Assembly (NCBI GenBank): GCA_046704385.1
Contig: JBJKSB010000066.1
Span: forward strand, 13,422-77,421
Source: GH45 sp046704385
GTDB lineage: Bacteria > Bacteroidota > Bacteroidia > Bacteroidales > SZUA-534
Direction: 5' to 3'
DNA: 64,000 nucleotides
Position numbers and translations under genes: made by a program. The notes under the pieces were generated by a model. It saw only the letters and a program-made list of their open reading frames with translations. It ran no database searches and was not told where the DNA came from. Positions 1 to 8,969 of the stretch are shown here, in pieces (the stretch's first letter is position 1; every line of letters begins with the position of its first letter).

Positions 1-1
1 T

Positions 2-1534
2 TTTGCTGAATTTTCCAGTAAATCTGATTGGTTAATTTTTACAATTTCATTTATAATAGTTGAGGTAATCTTAATTTATTGGTTAATCCATAATAAATTA
101 AAATCTGGTATGAGGGAATATGATGAAATCATCCTGAAAGAAAAAAAATATCAGAACATTTTCAATAACCTGAATAGCGTAATTGTACAGTTTGACCTTA
201 AAGGAAACATACAGTTTTTTAACAAATTTGCTGAAAAACTTTATGGATATACTGCAAATGAAATTGCCGGTAAAAATATTTTTGATATCCTACTCCCTCA
301 CCTGGTTGAAAAACGCCTGAATAAAAAGATAAACAAACAAGCCTGGATAAGAAGGATACTGAAAAATATGGAAAAAGATCCATACGGTGAAACCTGGAAC
401 CAGACAAAATCAGGCAAACATGTTTACATGGGCTGGACCAGTAAGCCCGTTTACAATGAAAGAAAAAATGTTGTCGGAATTCTATCTATAGGGATGGACA
501 GAACCGAACAAAAAAATATTAATGACCTGCTGATGGAAAAAGAGTTGAAATTCCATGAAATTTTTAACTCAGTTAACGACGGTATTCTGATATTATCTGA
601 ATCGGGAGAAGTGCTTGAACAGAACAATGCTATTCTGAAAGCATTCGGTCTAACTCTTGAAGACATTGCCTCATCAGATATTATGAAAAACCTGTTTCAA
701 AAGCTGGCCCCCAATTTGGAGCAATTCATTGAAACAGTTCTTGAAAAAGGAGAAACGCTTCTTGAACATGAAATAAAAAATGCCCATGATGAGCGCATGA
801 TAGTTGAAATACGGGCCAACAAAATTAATTATGAAGGTAAACCTGCTGTACTTGCCGTTGGCAGGAATATAATAAACAAAAAAATTGAACAACAAAAGAT
901 TTTTAATGCGGCACTTTACGCCGAGGAAAAGGAACGTAGCCGGGTTGCCAAAGAATTACACGACAGTGTATCACCCATTCTGTCAGCAATTAAACTATAT
1001 GTAATGTCATTAAAAGATGCAAAAGATGAGCTAATCAAAAACACCATCATCTCACGTACCGAAGAAACTATAAACGAATCAATAAATAGTATTACCGAAA
1101 TTTCAAATAATTTAAGTCCGCATATTCTGGAGAATTTTGGCCTGATTGAAGCCATTCAGTCGTTTGCCGATAAAATTACCGAAAACAACAGCCTGAATAT
1201 CCAGATTCAATCGAATATCAAAAAGAGGATCACTAGTGAGGTTGAAATTGTATTGTACCGCGTGGTTATTGAATTAATTAATAATACCCTGAAATATGCC
1301 AATGCCACCGATGTTTTTATTAAATTTATTAAAAACAACCATTCAATTATATTAAATTACATTGACAATGGAATAGGTTTTATTAGTGACGAAATTGCAA
1401 AAAAAAGCAAGGGAATGGGTTTATACAATATCACAAACCGAATTAGCTCAATTGATGGAAATATTAACGTGGCAACTTCTCCGGGTAAAGGCGTAACCAT
1501 TAATATCATTATTCCACTTAACAAAAATGAATAA
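2..1534 (+). CDS. PAS-domain sensor histidine kinase (NarX/DesK class), 5' end outside window
   Basis: Membrane sensor kinase that would autophosphorylate and pass the phosphate to the regulator encoded directly downstream. The reading frame is open back to base 2, and the residues before the ATG at 110 form a hydrophobic membrane span (bases 29-88) ending in a basic HNKLKSG stretch. The ATG at 110 is therefore probably internal and the N-terminal sensor region is missing. Counted from that ATG: PAS at about 12-130, a second PAS at about 140-260, then a HisKA_3 dimerisation helix with the phospho-acceptor in KELHDS (His284), and a GHKL ATPase at about 385-472 with the boxes ELINNTLKYA, DNGIGF and GMGLYNI. 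The stop overlaps the next gene by 8 bases, so the two are co-translated. The signal sensed cannot be told. Confidence 0.9.
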   Translation, partial: FAEFSSKSDWLIFTISFIIVEVILIYWLIHNKLKSGMREYDEIILKEKKYQNIFNNLNSVIVQFDLKGNIQFFNKFAEKLYGYTANEIAGKNIFDILLPHLVEKRLNKKINKQAWIRRILKNMEKDPYGETWNQTKSGKHVYMGWTSKPVYNERKNVVGILSIGMDRTEQKNINDLLMEKELKFHEIFNSVNDGILILSESGEVLEQNNAILKAFGLTLEDIASSDIMKNLFQKLAPNLEQFIETVLEKGETLLEHEIKNAHDERMIVEIRANKINYEGKPAVLAVGRNIINKKIEQQKIFNAALYAEEKERSRVAKELHDSVSPILSAIKLYVMSLKDAKDELIKNTIISRTEETINESINSITEISNNLSPHILENFGLIEAIQSFADKITENNSLNIQIQSNIKKRITSEVEIVLYRVVIELINNTLKYANATDVFIKFIKNNHSIILNYIDNGIGFISDEIAKKSKGMGLYNITNRISSIDGNINVATSPGKGVTINIIIPLNKNE

Positions 1535-2183
1535 TAAAATAACCATAATAATTGTCGATGACCACGCTATTTTTCGTGAAGGTCTGCATTTTGTTTTGTC
1601 TCAAAGCGAATCATTTCAGGTTATTGGCGAAGCTTGTAATGGAAATGAATTTCTAAAATTGCTGGATACCATGAAGCCCGACATCGTATTAATGGATATA
1701 TCGATGCCCGAAATGGATGGCATCCAGGCTACCGAACTGGCACTGGCGAGGTTTCCCGATCTTAAAGTAATCACTTTGTCCAGCTTTGGGCAGGAAATTT
1801 ATTATTACAAAATGATTAAAGCCGGAGTAATGGGCTTTATTCAAAAAAAATCAGGCAAAAAGGAACTCGAAGAAGCTATAATAACGGTTAACCAAGGTCA
1901 AAATTTTTTTCCACAGGATATGTTGCGAAAGCTAATTTTTAAAGTCGGGAATAAAGGTGAAACTCATCTCAATGTTAGCGAGATAAAAATTTCAAAACGT
2001 GAAAAAGAAGTTTTATTACTTATTTGCCAGGGGTATTCAAATAACGAAATTGGTAAAGCCCTTTTTATTAGTGCTAAAACGGTTGATAACCACCGCACAA
2101 ATTTACTGGCAAAAACCAATACCAAAAATTCAGCACATTTGGTAATGTATGCAATTCAAAATAAAATCATCGAATTGAATTAA
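1527..2183 (+). CDS. NarL/FixJ-family response regulator
   Basis: DNA-binding response regulator and likely partner of the overlapping kinase. The receiver domain covers residues 5-120, with the acidic pair DD11-12, the phospho-acceptor Asp57 in LMDISMP, and a Lys in GFIQKK near 107. A LuxR-type helix-turn-helix lies at about 150-212 (KREKEVLLLICQGYSNNEI, then KTVDNH). At 218 residues it has the usual length for the class. The ATG overlaps the end of the kinase gene by 8 bases (coupled translation). Its targets are unknown. The nearest candidate is the receiver-only paralogue 170 bases downstream. Confidence 0.95.
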   Translation: MNNKITIIIVDDHAIFREGLHFVLSQSESFQVIGEACNGNEFLKLLDTMKPDIVLMDISMPEMDGIQATELALARFPDLKVITLSSFGQEIYYYKMIKAGVMGFIQKKSGKKELEEAIITVNQGQNFFPQDMLRKLIFKVGNKGETHLNVSEIKISKREKEVLLLICQGYSNNEIGKALFISAKTVDNHRTNLLAKTNTKNSAHLVMYAIQNKIIELN

Positions 2184-2352
2184 ACCCCGCTTAAAAATAA
2201 AATAGGGTAATTCCCCTATCGTTTTCAGGTTATTTCCTCTGTTTCCGTACTGATAAGCACTTTAACTTTGTTTTAGTGATAGTGATCTTATTGAATCAGA
2301 AATTTTTCAATAATCCAAGTCATACCTCTACACATTGAATAAAACGCTAAAA

Positions 2353-2778
2353 ATGAAAAGCCTTAAAATTTTTATAGCTGATGATAACAAACCCTTTCGC
2401 GAAGGTCTTCGTTTTTACATTGAAAATATTCTCAATCATAAAGTTGTTGGTGAAGCTAAAAACGGGCGCGAATTTCTTCGGTTATCCAGCGAATTAAATC
2501 CTGATGTTATTCTTATGGATATATCGATGCCTGAAATGGACGGGCTTGAAGCTTCAAAGCAATTCCTTAATCTAAATTTTGCCCACAAAATAATTGCCAT
2601 AACCAATTACGAAGAAAGGACTTACCTGAATGAACTGATTGAGGCAGGAATCAGAGGTTGTGTCTTTAAAAAGGACATTTACGAACATTTACAACTCGCA
2701 ATTGCCCGGGTTATGATGAATGAATACTATTTTCCAAAAAATATGAATTTAAGGATTAATCATACCGAAAAGCATTAA
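2353..2778 (+). CDS. Receiver-only response regulator (no output domain)
   Basis: A 141-residue protein with only a CheY-like receiver domain: DD10-11, phospho-acceptor Asp56 in LMDISMP and Lys in VFKKD. It closely resembles the receiver of the preceding NarL-type regulator, sharing FREGL, GEA.NG.EFL and DISMPEMDG, so it probably arose by duplication. It ends just after the receiver, in a short linker (YYFPKNMN), where the paralogue continues into its DNA-binding domain. No helix-turn-helix is found in any frame downstream, so the output domain is lost rather than frameshifted. The ATG at 2353 is preferred over an upstream in-frame TTG at 2335. It could act as a phosphate sink or modulate the upstream kinase/regulator pair; this is inference. 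Confidence 0.85.
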   Translation: MKSLKIFIADDNKPFREGLRFYIENILNHKVVGEAKNGREFLRLSSELNPDVILMDISMPEMDGLEASKQFLNLNFAHKIIAITNYEERTYLNELIEAGIRGCVFKKDIYEHLQLAIARVMMNEYYFPKNMNLRINHTEKH

Positions 2779-2935
2779 ACTGTAATAATATTTAAAAGCA
2801 GAATTATAATTACTGATGGAAAATATTGAGAGACAAGTGGAAGGTTCGCTAAATAACCTAAACCTAACTTTATTAACGCACTACAATTTACTATTTAATA
2901 AATATTAATGATTTCAAAGATATAAGGGAAAGCTT

Positions 2936-2976
2936 AAAAACCTCGCCTGACAAATGTTTGGTGAGGTTTTGTTTTT
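2936..2976 (+). terminator. Rho-independent terminator
   Basis: Arms AACCTCGCC (2939-2947) and GGTGAGGTT (2960-2968) pair over nine positions with one G-T wobble around a 12-base loop. The T-run TTTTGTTTTT follows, and A residues precede the left arm. It lies about 160 bases after the receiver-only gene, so it would end that transcript with a long 3' tail. Confidence 0.7.
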
Positions 2977-2988
2977 ATAATATTGAGA

Positions 2989-3055
2989 TTTATTTTACCT
3001 CTCACGACAAAAGTCGGAGTCTTCCTATATTTCGGGAGAAAAACAGCGAAACCCC
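2989..3055. repeat. Dispersed palindromic element, degenerate copy A
   Basis: This segment aligns with 55435-55500. Shared blocks, in order, are TTTATTTTACC, CGACAAAAGTCGG, TC(T)TCC(T), GGAGAAAA and GCG(A/G)AACC. The core hairpin is weakened here to CGAC/GTCG around AAAA, where the other copy has CCCGAC/GTCGGG. In both places the element starts directly behind the T-run of a terminator. The class of element is unknown to me; REP-like or MITE-like is possible. Confidence 0.5.
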
Positions 3056-3217
3056 AAGATGCTCCAACGTTGAAGCTACTGCGACATCCATGTGACCGTA
3101 AGAGACAGGCTCACTTGGAATTCTTTTGAATAAATTTTCAAAAAATGTTTAATTCCAACAATCTTTTTATTTATTTTGCACAGCCAATTAAAATATATCG
3201 TATTTTAATTCAGGTAA

Positions 3218-3291
3218 CGGAGAGTAGCGCAGTCAGGTAGCGCACTACGTTCGGGACGTAGGGGTCGTGGGTTCGAATCCCGCCTCTCCGA
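3218..3291 (+). tRNA. tRNA-Pro (anticodon CGG)
   Basis: A complete cloverleaf of 74 bases. Acceptor arms CGGAGAG (3218-3224) and CTCTCCG (3284-3290) with discriminator A at 3291. Anticodon stem CTACG/CGTAG around loop TTCGGGA places anticodon CGG at 3252-3254. The T-arm carries GTTCGAATCC. CCA is not encoded. It reads codon CCG. Confidence 0.95.
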
Positions 3292-3304
3292 CTTTCAGTT
3301 AAAA

Positions 3305-3619
3305 TTACTGCTCAAAGTCATATAAATCATCGTCGGTATAGGCATTTTCAAAATAATAATTATTGGTTAGATGTAAGATATTCTTAATCAAGCTTATACC
3401 GGTTGTTGCCTCAATATTTTCAGGCTGAATGGAAATTACCTGCTGATAATAATTCATCGATTTTCCATAATCCTGTGTACGGGAATGAATTTTCCCAAGT
3501 GTTACCAAAGCCTCAATATTATTAGGTTCTCCCGATATAACTTCTTCCAGAATTTCGCGGGCCTCGTCAAGCCTATAATTTCTGAATAATTCCTGCGCCT
3601 CCTTAGTTTTTTTATTCAT
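3305..3619 (-). CDS. Small tetratricopeptide-repeat protein
   Basis: A 104-residue cytoplasmic protein with no signal peptide or membrane span. Two TPR-like helical hairpins are visible: residues 3-36 (AQELFRNYRLDEAREILEEV) and 37-70 (LGKIHSRTQDYGKSMNYYQQ), each followed by the usual P.N..A pattern (GEPNNIEA, QPENIEA). The tail is acidic (DDDLYDFEQ). TPR domains bind other proteins; the partner is unknown. It ends 13 bases from the tRNA-Pro gene on the other strand and lies just downstream of oxyR on the same strand (54-base gap), so it may share that transcript. Confidence 0.75.
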   Translation of the reverse strand: MNKKTKEAQELFRNYRLDEAREILEEVISGEPNNIEALVTLGKIHSRTQDYGKSMNYYQQVISIQPENIEATTGISLIKNILHLTNNYYFENAYTDDDLYDFEQ

Positions 3620-3673
3620 TTTTGTTGATTTTCAACTAATAACAAACAATAATGTCAATTGTTGTTAAATTCG

Positions 3674-4615
3674 CTAACTCTTCCAGTTTATTATCTTCCC
3701 ATTGTCAAGGTGTCGGATTTCTTTTGGAATACCATTCCTGATTTCATCCTTTATAGCTTCAACAAGCTTTTCTTTAAGATAACCCTCAGGAGTTATAATG
3801 CTTATTTCACGTTTTGGAGTGGGTTCTTTAAATTCCCTGAGTCTTTTTTTTCGCGTCTCTTCCAGGTTTAGCGATGCAAGATAAGGAATTAGTGTATATC
3901 CAAAATTTTGTTCCACTAATTTCATCAATACTTCCAATGAACCGGTTTTATATCCAAATTTCAATTTTTTAGGATAATAATTATCTTCCCCACATAAGTT
4001 AATCACATGATTCCGAAAACAGTGACCATCAGCCAACAACCACATTTCTTCAAGTTTTAAATCGCGTGATGAAATGAGTTGTTTGGTTGCAATTTTATGT
4101 TCATCAGAAACAAACATTACAAAAGGTTCATAATAAACCGGTAGTCCGGTAAGACCTTCCTCATTAATTGGAGTTGAAATTATTCCTATATCAAGCTGAC
4201 CTTTCTTCATCTTTTCCAACACTTCATGGGTCATTAGCTCTTCAATGTCTATTTTTAAATCAGGATATTTTTTAACCAGATTGGGGATAAATAATGGAAC
4301 CAGGTAAGGTGCAATGGTGGGGATTATGCCCAGTTTTAATTCTCCTGACAAATCGTTTCGTGTATCGGAAATAAGTTCCGAAACCCTGTCACGTCCTTTC
4401 ATTATAGTTCTTGCCTGTTCAATTATCTTTTTTCCGATGGGTGTGGGTTCAATGGGTTGTTTGTTTCTGTCGAAAATAACTACATCAAGCTCTTCTTCAA
4501 GCTTTTTAATCTGCATGCTCAATGTAGGTTGGGTCACATGGCAATTGTCAGCTGCCGTAACAAAATGCCGGTAAGTGTCAACGGCAATTATATACTCAAG
4601 TTGTATTAAGGTCAT
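3674..4615 (-). CDS. oxyR: OxyR, hydrogen-peroxide-sensing LysR-type regulator
   Basis: Transcription regulator that senses peroxide by forming a disulphide and then activates peroxide-defence genes. Length is 313 residues from the ATG at 4615; an upstream in-frame start at 4630 adds only five residues and is less likely. The N-terminal winged helix is at 1-60 (MTLIQLEYIIAV...HVTQPTLSMQIKKLE), the effector domain at about 90-300. The two redox cysteines fall at Cys199 and Cys208 in DGHCFRNHVINLC, the same spacing and, by my count, the same numbers as the peroxidatic and resolving cysteines of E. coli OxyR. No catalase or peroxiredoxin gene lies next to it in this window, so its targets are elsewhere. 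Confidence 0.93.
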   Translation of the reverse strand: MTLIQLEYIIAVDTYRHFVTAADNCHVTQPTLSMQIKKLEEELDVVIFDRNKQPIEPTPIGKKIIEQARTIMKGRDRVSELISDTRNDLSGELKLGIIPTIAPYLVPLFIPNLVKKYPDLKIDIEELMTHEVLEKMKKGQLDIGIISTPINEEGLTGLPVYYEPFVMFVSDEHKIATKQLISSRDLKLEEMWLLADGHCFRNHVINLCGEDNYYPKKLKFGYKTGSLEVLMKLVEQNFGYTLIPYLASLNLEETRKKRLREFKEPTPKREISIITPEGYLKEKLVEAIKDEIRNGIPKEIRHLDNGKIINWKS

Positions 4616-4693
4616 ATTTAATAATTGCAATTAAAAAGCTAATGAATAACAGGGAACGACCAATATTTTATTGCCAGGCATTTATACCACCAA

Positions 4694-5485
4694 TTAATTA
4701 AAATTATAAACATATTCTGTTTTGGTAACTGTTCGTTCAACACGACTATCTGTAAGTTTATTATATTCTGGAGTATAAGTTTCAGTCTTTTCAGTTATTT
4801 TATTCTTATCATCAAATTTATATTCAAAGGTTGACGTTGATATTGCTATATTTTCATCATCATTACAACTTGCTTTCCATTCAATTTTTGAAATTAAATT
4901 AGTTGTCTTTTTACCGAGGTAAGTAATTGAAAAATTGTCAACATCCAATTTATTTTTAAAAGTGCTATATTCAATATTATCAGAACATTTACCCGCACTG
5001 TCTGCAATTTCAATTCTATTTATATTCTGTTTACTATAAAAATATCTGTAATTAGTATTTATGGTATCTACAGTATTAAATAATAAAAACCTGTTGACTA
5101 TTTTTTTACTTATATAGCCTTTATTAATAAATTCAATTCTGGTTTCAATTATTGTTGTTGAATCAGGAATAAAAAGCGTATCAACTGTTCTGTTGGCCAG
5201 TGTATCTACATTTAGATAATAATATCGTTTTTGTTTAATTCTGTTATTCTTGTCCTTTATTACCTGCAAACAGGAAGTTGAATCGGGATAAAGCTTTGCT
5301 GCTTCAAACAATTCATCATTAATATAAACTTTGTAACCCGTAATAATAGAGTCTTTATAATTCAGTTCATATTTATAAGTTTCATTATTCGGCACATCAA
5401 CAAATTTAATTTCATAAAGTTCCCATAAATCACAACTTGTAAGTCCTAATAAAAGAAAAAGAAAAATCATTATCTTTTGTATCAT
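4694..5485 (-). CDS. Predicted lipoprotein of unknown function
   Basis: I do not recognise the family. The protein starts with a lipoprotein signal (MIQKIMIFLFLLLGLTSC), giving a lipidated Cys at residue 18 when translation starts at 5485; a longer in-frame start at 5506 adds seven residues and is possible. The mature part (about 245 residues) is rich in charged and aromatic residues in alternating patterns typical of beta strands, and it resembles repeat-poor envelope lipoproteins of Bacteroidota. Neighbours (oxyR, the barrel protein) do not point to a function. It is flanked by AT-rich gaps and is probably a single-gene unit. Confidence 0.7.
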   Translation of the reverse strand: MIQKIMIFLFLLLGLTSCDLWELYEIKFVDVPNNETYKYELNYKDSIITGYKVYINDELFEAAKLYPDSTSCLQVIKDKNNRIKQKRYYYLNVDTLANRTVDTLFIPDSTTIIETRIEFINKGYISKKIVNRFLLFNTVDTINTNYRYFYSKQNINRIEIADSAGKCSDNIEYSTFKNKLDVDNFSITYLGKKTTNLISKIEWKASCNDDENIAISTSTFEYKFDDKNKITEKTETYTPEYNKLTDSRVERTVTKTEYVYNFN

Positions 5486-5569
5486 GGTATTATATTTAAA
5501 AAACAAATATAATATTTTATGTTCACTACTAAAATGGACAAATATTATCGGTGAATGAAAATACTCAAA

Positions 5570-8392
5570 TTAAAAATTAACACTAAAAAGAAACTGAAAA
5601 TAATTCGAATGAGCATTTATGCGCCGGGCATAACGCAAGCCCATTTCAAATGGAAAAACAAATCTGAATAAATGCATATCGGCTTTTAAATCAGCACCTG
5701 CTGAAGAAAGGTCGGTGTGTTTTGTTGTGTTTTCAAAACCGGCGTACTGGTAAAATCCATTCGCTTTTAACCGCTTAATATAAATATACTCAAAGATGTT
5801 GAGATCGGGATACCACAAAGGTAACGTATAATTAGCCTGAAACGATAGCATGGTTATGTTATCCTGATAAGCATATCCTGCAGGATATAATAGTTTGTCT
5901 GTATACGTGTAATTACCATTCCTCTTCCATTGATAGCCCCCATATAGCTTGATTCCGTGGTTTTTTATAACACCTGGAAAATAGATCCATGTTTCAGCCG
6001 AAGCCAGTTCTCCCATTTGCTGAAAATCAAACGGACTGCACATATAACTCAAATTAAAAACCTGTCCCCAACGGGGTTGTAAATCCCGATAACTCCGGTT
6101 TTCAAGATTATATATGTACAAAACTCCTGAAATACTATGAATTTTAGGTTCATTTATCTTGGCTTTATTTTCCGGAGAAGCCTTACGCCCCATATATTCA
6201 TATACAAACTGAGGCTGAATTTTTCGATTCCATCTTCCCCTGTCAAGATTAAAGGGTATTGTCATTGATCCAACAAAGGACACTTCGCTATATTTTATAT
6301 AATAAATATCGTTTTTGGAATCAGGAATGGAATCTGCATGATAAATCTTTGAAAAATTAACATCAAATATGGGATAAAATCCTTTATATGAGTATTTTAC
6401 AAAATATCTATGACTTGAATCGGCAAGTATATGCTGATATCCACCCGATAATGTACTGGTACTCAAAGCATTTTGAGACATAACTGTAACGCCGGAACCA
6501 AGTTCATAATTCTGAAGATTAATGCCTATTGGAGCCCAGCTATGGGGATTAACTAAATGAGCTATTCTGTGATATTTACTAATTGTATAACCCGAATCCA
6601 CATGGTCCAAATCAACCAAAGTTTCATTTTTGGCTAACAGTTCGGTTTGTTTTGTTTCATAACGTTCAGGCATATCAATTACAGTACTTTTAGAACTATC
6701 AATTTCCTCAGTTCTAATTCGAAATCCACCTGAAGTGTAATCGGTATAAGTTAGAGCATTATTATGAACACTGGCTTCTCCTACCCCATAAATAGAATTG
6801 GTTAAACGATACCAATGTTGATTATCTAAATCGTATTTCAAATAATTACTCACATTATTGCTAACCCCTTTAACAATTACTGCTTTTCCGGTATATATCG
6901 GGTAATTTAAATCCAGAAATTCATCCTTTATAAGCCATTTTATTTTTCGTGTGCTCAACTTCATTATTCCCAGCGATATTCCTTTTATACAAACGGTCAT
7001 AAAAACAATTTCTTTCATATCGGGCGACCAACTTGGCTGCACAGGCTGCTCATGAGAAAAGTTGATAGTATCCAACAATACTCCATTAGCAGAACTTCGA
7101 ATGGTAATAGCCCAATGTAATTTATTATCCACTTCAACTGACAAAATTTTAGAATTATCGGGAGACAATTTTGATTGAAACACTTTTGTATCGCGGGTTA
7201 GGTACTTTAATTCTTTGGTTTCAGGATTAAACCTTACTATTCTCAAATAATTCCTGTTTTCCCATCGTGTTCCCTTGAATTCATTCCACACCAAAAGTGA
7301 ATCGTTACCCGATAAAGAATTATCAAAAATATAACCGGGAGAAAATAATTCTGTTTCTTTTCCTGCCTTATCAATAAAAACTATTCTCGATACATCACTG
7401 TAACTGGTTTTGTATGCTATCATTCCATTCAGTGCATGAACCGGAGAGTAATAATTGAGATAATCGTGTAGAGCATTTTCATTCAATGAATCTTGTGCAA
7501 CTTTATTTTTTTCATCATTATCAGATGCAAATTGTTTCATTAACGATAAATAAAGCTTTCGTTCAGGAAGTCCGGTATTTTCCTTAATACCTTTTGAAAA
7601 AGCATTGGGATGAATGGGTGATTTGGCAACACGATCAAGCGTATTTGACCATAATTGATTACTATAAGTCTGATCAGCTAAAGTTATTAGCTGGTATCCT
7701 AGTTCATAATGGTTTGGTACAAAATCCCGATACGAACCAAACTGCGCTTTAGGATAAGAATAAATACCCTTTTCAGCAACCTGGGCTTTAAGTTTCATTG
7801 CAAAATCGGGTTGCCTTCCCCGGCCTGAATTCGAGGCTCCGGTTTCATATGCCACGGCATCCCCTTCAAAAAACCAGAGCGGAATATGCCAGCCTACAAT
7901 AGCACCAATAGCCTGTTCTCCAAGTAAATAATACAAAAATTTTGATGAGGATTGATTAATTTTATCAATTTGTACAACGTGCCTGAATTCATGTAGGGCA
8001 AGGCCATTTTCGTAAGGTTCAATATTTCCGATTTGAGGCGCAATTGTATATAAATTCATCCGCTTAGGTGCCCAGGCAACCTCACCGTTCGACAATACAT
8101 TCCGGGTGTGTACCACCACCGGAATCCTGTGTGGATTATGGTTCAAAGTAAGGCCACCAGTCTGGTAAATTTTATCGAGATAACCGGCATACATCATACC
8201 CAGTGAATCAACTTCACCAGGAAATATTACCTGAAAGTGTTCCGTTTTTATCTGGTGCCATTTTATGGAAAAGGGATCCTGTCCATTTTCATAAAATTGC
8301 CCAAATGCACCGTACCCGAAAATAAAGGCAAAATTTATTACCCAGAAAGTCCTGAGCAATCCTGATATAAAATTAAATTTTCTGATCTCCAT
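5570..8392 (-). CDS. Large envelope protein: gluzincin-like peptidase domain, propeller repeats and C-terminal barrel
   Basis: A 940-residue secreted or outer-membrane protein. A signal peptide (about residues 10-32, ending GAFGQ) is followed by a peptidase MA-like domain with the zinc motif HEFRH (His134, Glu135, His138 from the ATG at 8392) and the downstream PLWFFEGDAVAYE motif, whose Glu176 fits the third zinc ligand. Residues about 300-560 carry TolB/WD40-like propeller repeats (SPDNSKILSVE, SWSPDMKEIVFM). The last 330 residues show alternating strands ending in an aromatic residue (FLFSVNF), typical of an outer-membrane barrel. An in-frame TTG at 8401 is a less likely start. The start overlaps the end of the nitroreductase gene. 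All catalytic residues are present, so protease activity is plausible but unproven. Confidence 0.8.
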   Translation of the reverse strand: MEIRKFNFISGLLRTFWVINFAFIFGYGAFGQFYENGQDPFSIKWHQIKTEHFQVIFPGEVDSLGMMYAGYLDKIYQTGGLTLNHNPHRIPVVVHTRNVLSNGEVAWAPKRMNLYTIAPQIGNIEPYENGLALHEFRHVVQIDKINQSSSKFLYYLLGEQAIGAIVGWHIPLWFFEGDAVAYETGASNSGRGRQPDFAMKLKAQVAEKGIYSYPKAQFGSYRDFVPNHYELGYQLITLADQTYSNQLWSNTLDRVAKSPIHPNAFSKGIKENTGLPERKLYLSLMKQFASDNDEKNKVAQDSLNENALHDYLNYYSPVHALNGMIAYKTSYSDVSRIVFIDKAGKETELFSPGYIFDNSLSGNDSLLVWNEFKGTRWENRNYLRIVRFNPETKELKYLTRDTKVFQSKLSPDNSKILSVEVDNKLHWAITIRSSANGVLLDTINFSHEQPVQPSWSPDMKEIVFMTVCIKGISLGIMKLSTRKIKWLIKDEFLDLNYPIYTGKAVIVKGVSNNVSNYLKYDLDNQHWYRLTNSIYGVGEASVHNNALTYTDYTSGGFRIRTEEIDSSKSTVIDMPERYETKQTELLAKNETLVDLDHVDSGYTISKYHRIAHLVNPHSWAPIGINLQNYELGSGVTVMSQNALSTSTLSGGYQHILADSSHRYFVKYSYKGFYPIFDVNFSKIYHADSIPDSKNDIYYIKYSEVSFVGSMTIPFNLDRGRWNRKIQPQFVYEYMGRKASPENKAKINEPKIHSISGVLYIYNLENRSYRDLQPRWGQVFNLSYMCSPFDFQQMGELASAETWIYFPGVIKNHGIKLYGGYQWKRNGNYTYTDKLLYPAGYAYQDNITMLSFQANYTLPLWYPDLNIFEYIYIKRLKANGFYQYAGFENTTKHTDLSSAGADLKADMHLFRFVFPFEMGLRYARRINAHSNYFQFLFSVNF

Positions 8393-8933
8393 GAAATACA
8401 ATTGAATCTAACGACAATCTTTCACGGATTTTGTTTTCCTGGTCGTGATACTCTTTCGGGATTCTGTCTATACTCCCCTTATATCCAAGTGCCAGAGCTG
8501 TTATGGGTTCATAACCCTCAGTCAAACCTAAAACCTGTATTGCTTTTTCAGGATAAAAACCACCCATCTGATGCACAAACAATCCCAAATAAGTAGCCTG
8601 TAAGCTAAAATAGGCAACTGACTGCCCCAGATCATAAATCGCATAATTATTGGGTCGATTCATGTATTCATAATTCATCTTTGCGACTGTAATAATTATA
8701 ACAGGTGCCGAATGAGCCCATTTTTGATTCCATTCGTTTAAAACGGAAAAATAATTATTATAAACTTCTTTATCACTTTTAGTGGCATAGAAAAATCGCC
8801 AGGGTTGTTCATTTCTTGCCGACGGACTCCACCGCGCAGCCTCAAATAATTGTAAAACTATTTCTGTTGGAACAGGCTTATCTGAAAATGCCCTGGGACT
8901 GCATCTTTGCTTAATTATGGGATGAATATTCAT
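8373..8933 (-). CDS. Nitroreductase-family FMN oxidoreductase
   Basis: A 186-residue flavin enzyme of the NAD(P)H nitroreductase superfamily, usually a homodimer that reduces nitro compounds, quinones or related substrates. Family hallmarks are RCSPRAFSDKPV near residues 10-20, AARWSPSARNEQPWRFF near 32-48 (FMN phosphate binding), the Gly-rich LGLFVHQMGGF segment near 118, and GYEPITALALGYKG near 140. The true substrate cannot be inferred. It is the second gene of a minus-strand unit: the SDR gene ends 36 bases before it, and its 3' end overlaps the start of the peptidase/barrel gene by about 20 bases. Confidence 0.9.
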   Translation of the reverse strand: MNIHPIIKQRCSPRAFSDKPVPTEIVLQLFEAARWSPSARNEQPWRFFYATKSDKEVYNNYFSVLNEWNQKWAHSAPVIIITVAKMNYEYMNRPNNYAIYDLGQSVAYFSLQATYLGLFVHQMGGFYPEKAIQVLGLTEGYEPITALALGYKGSIDRIPKEYHDQENKIRERLSLDSIVFHGDQKI

Positions 8934-8969
8934 GGTACTAAAAAAGTTAAAATTATCAAACGCTTAACA

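Larger units (their letters stand above)
2779..3217. other. Intergenic region with a terminator and a degenerate repeat copy
   Basis: This stretch of about 440 bases holds no convincing protein gene. It contains a terminator-like hairpin near 2936-2976, a degenerate copy of a dispersed palindromic element at 2989-3055 (second copy near 55435), and the leader of tRNA-Pro. The part at 3056-3120 is richer in G+C than its surroundings and looks like the rest of the element, but I could not assign it. Confidence 0.6.

Noticed and set aside
2779..2935. Possible small RNA ending at the 2936-2976 terminator
   Set aside because: No acceptable promoter was found upstream; the long 3' tail of the receiver gene is a simpler explanation.
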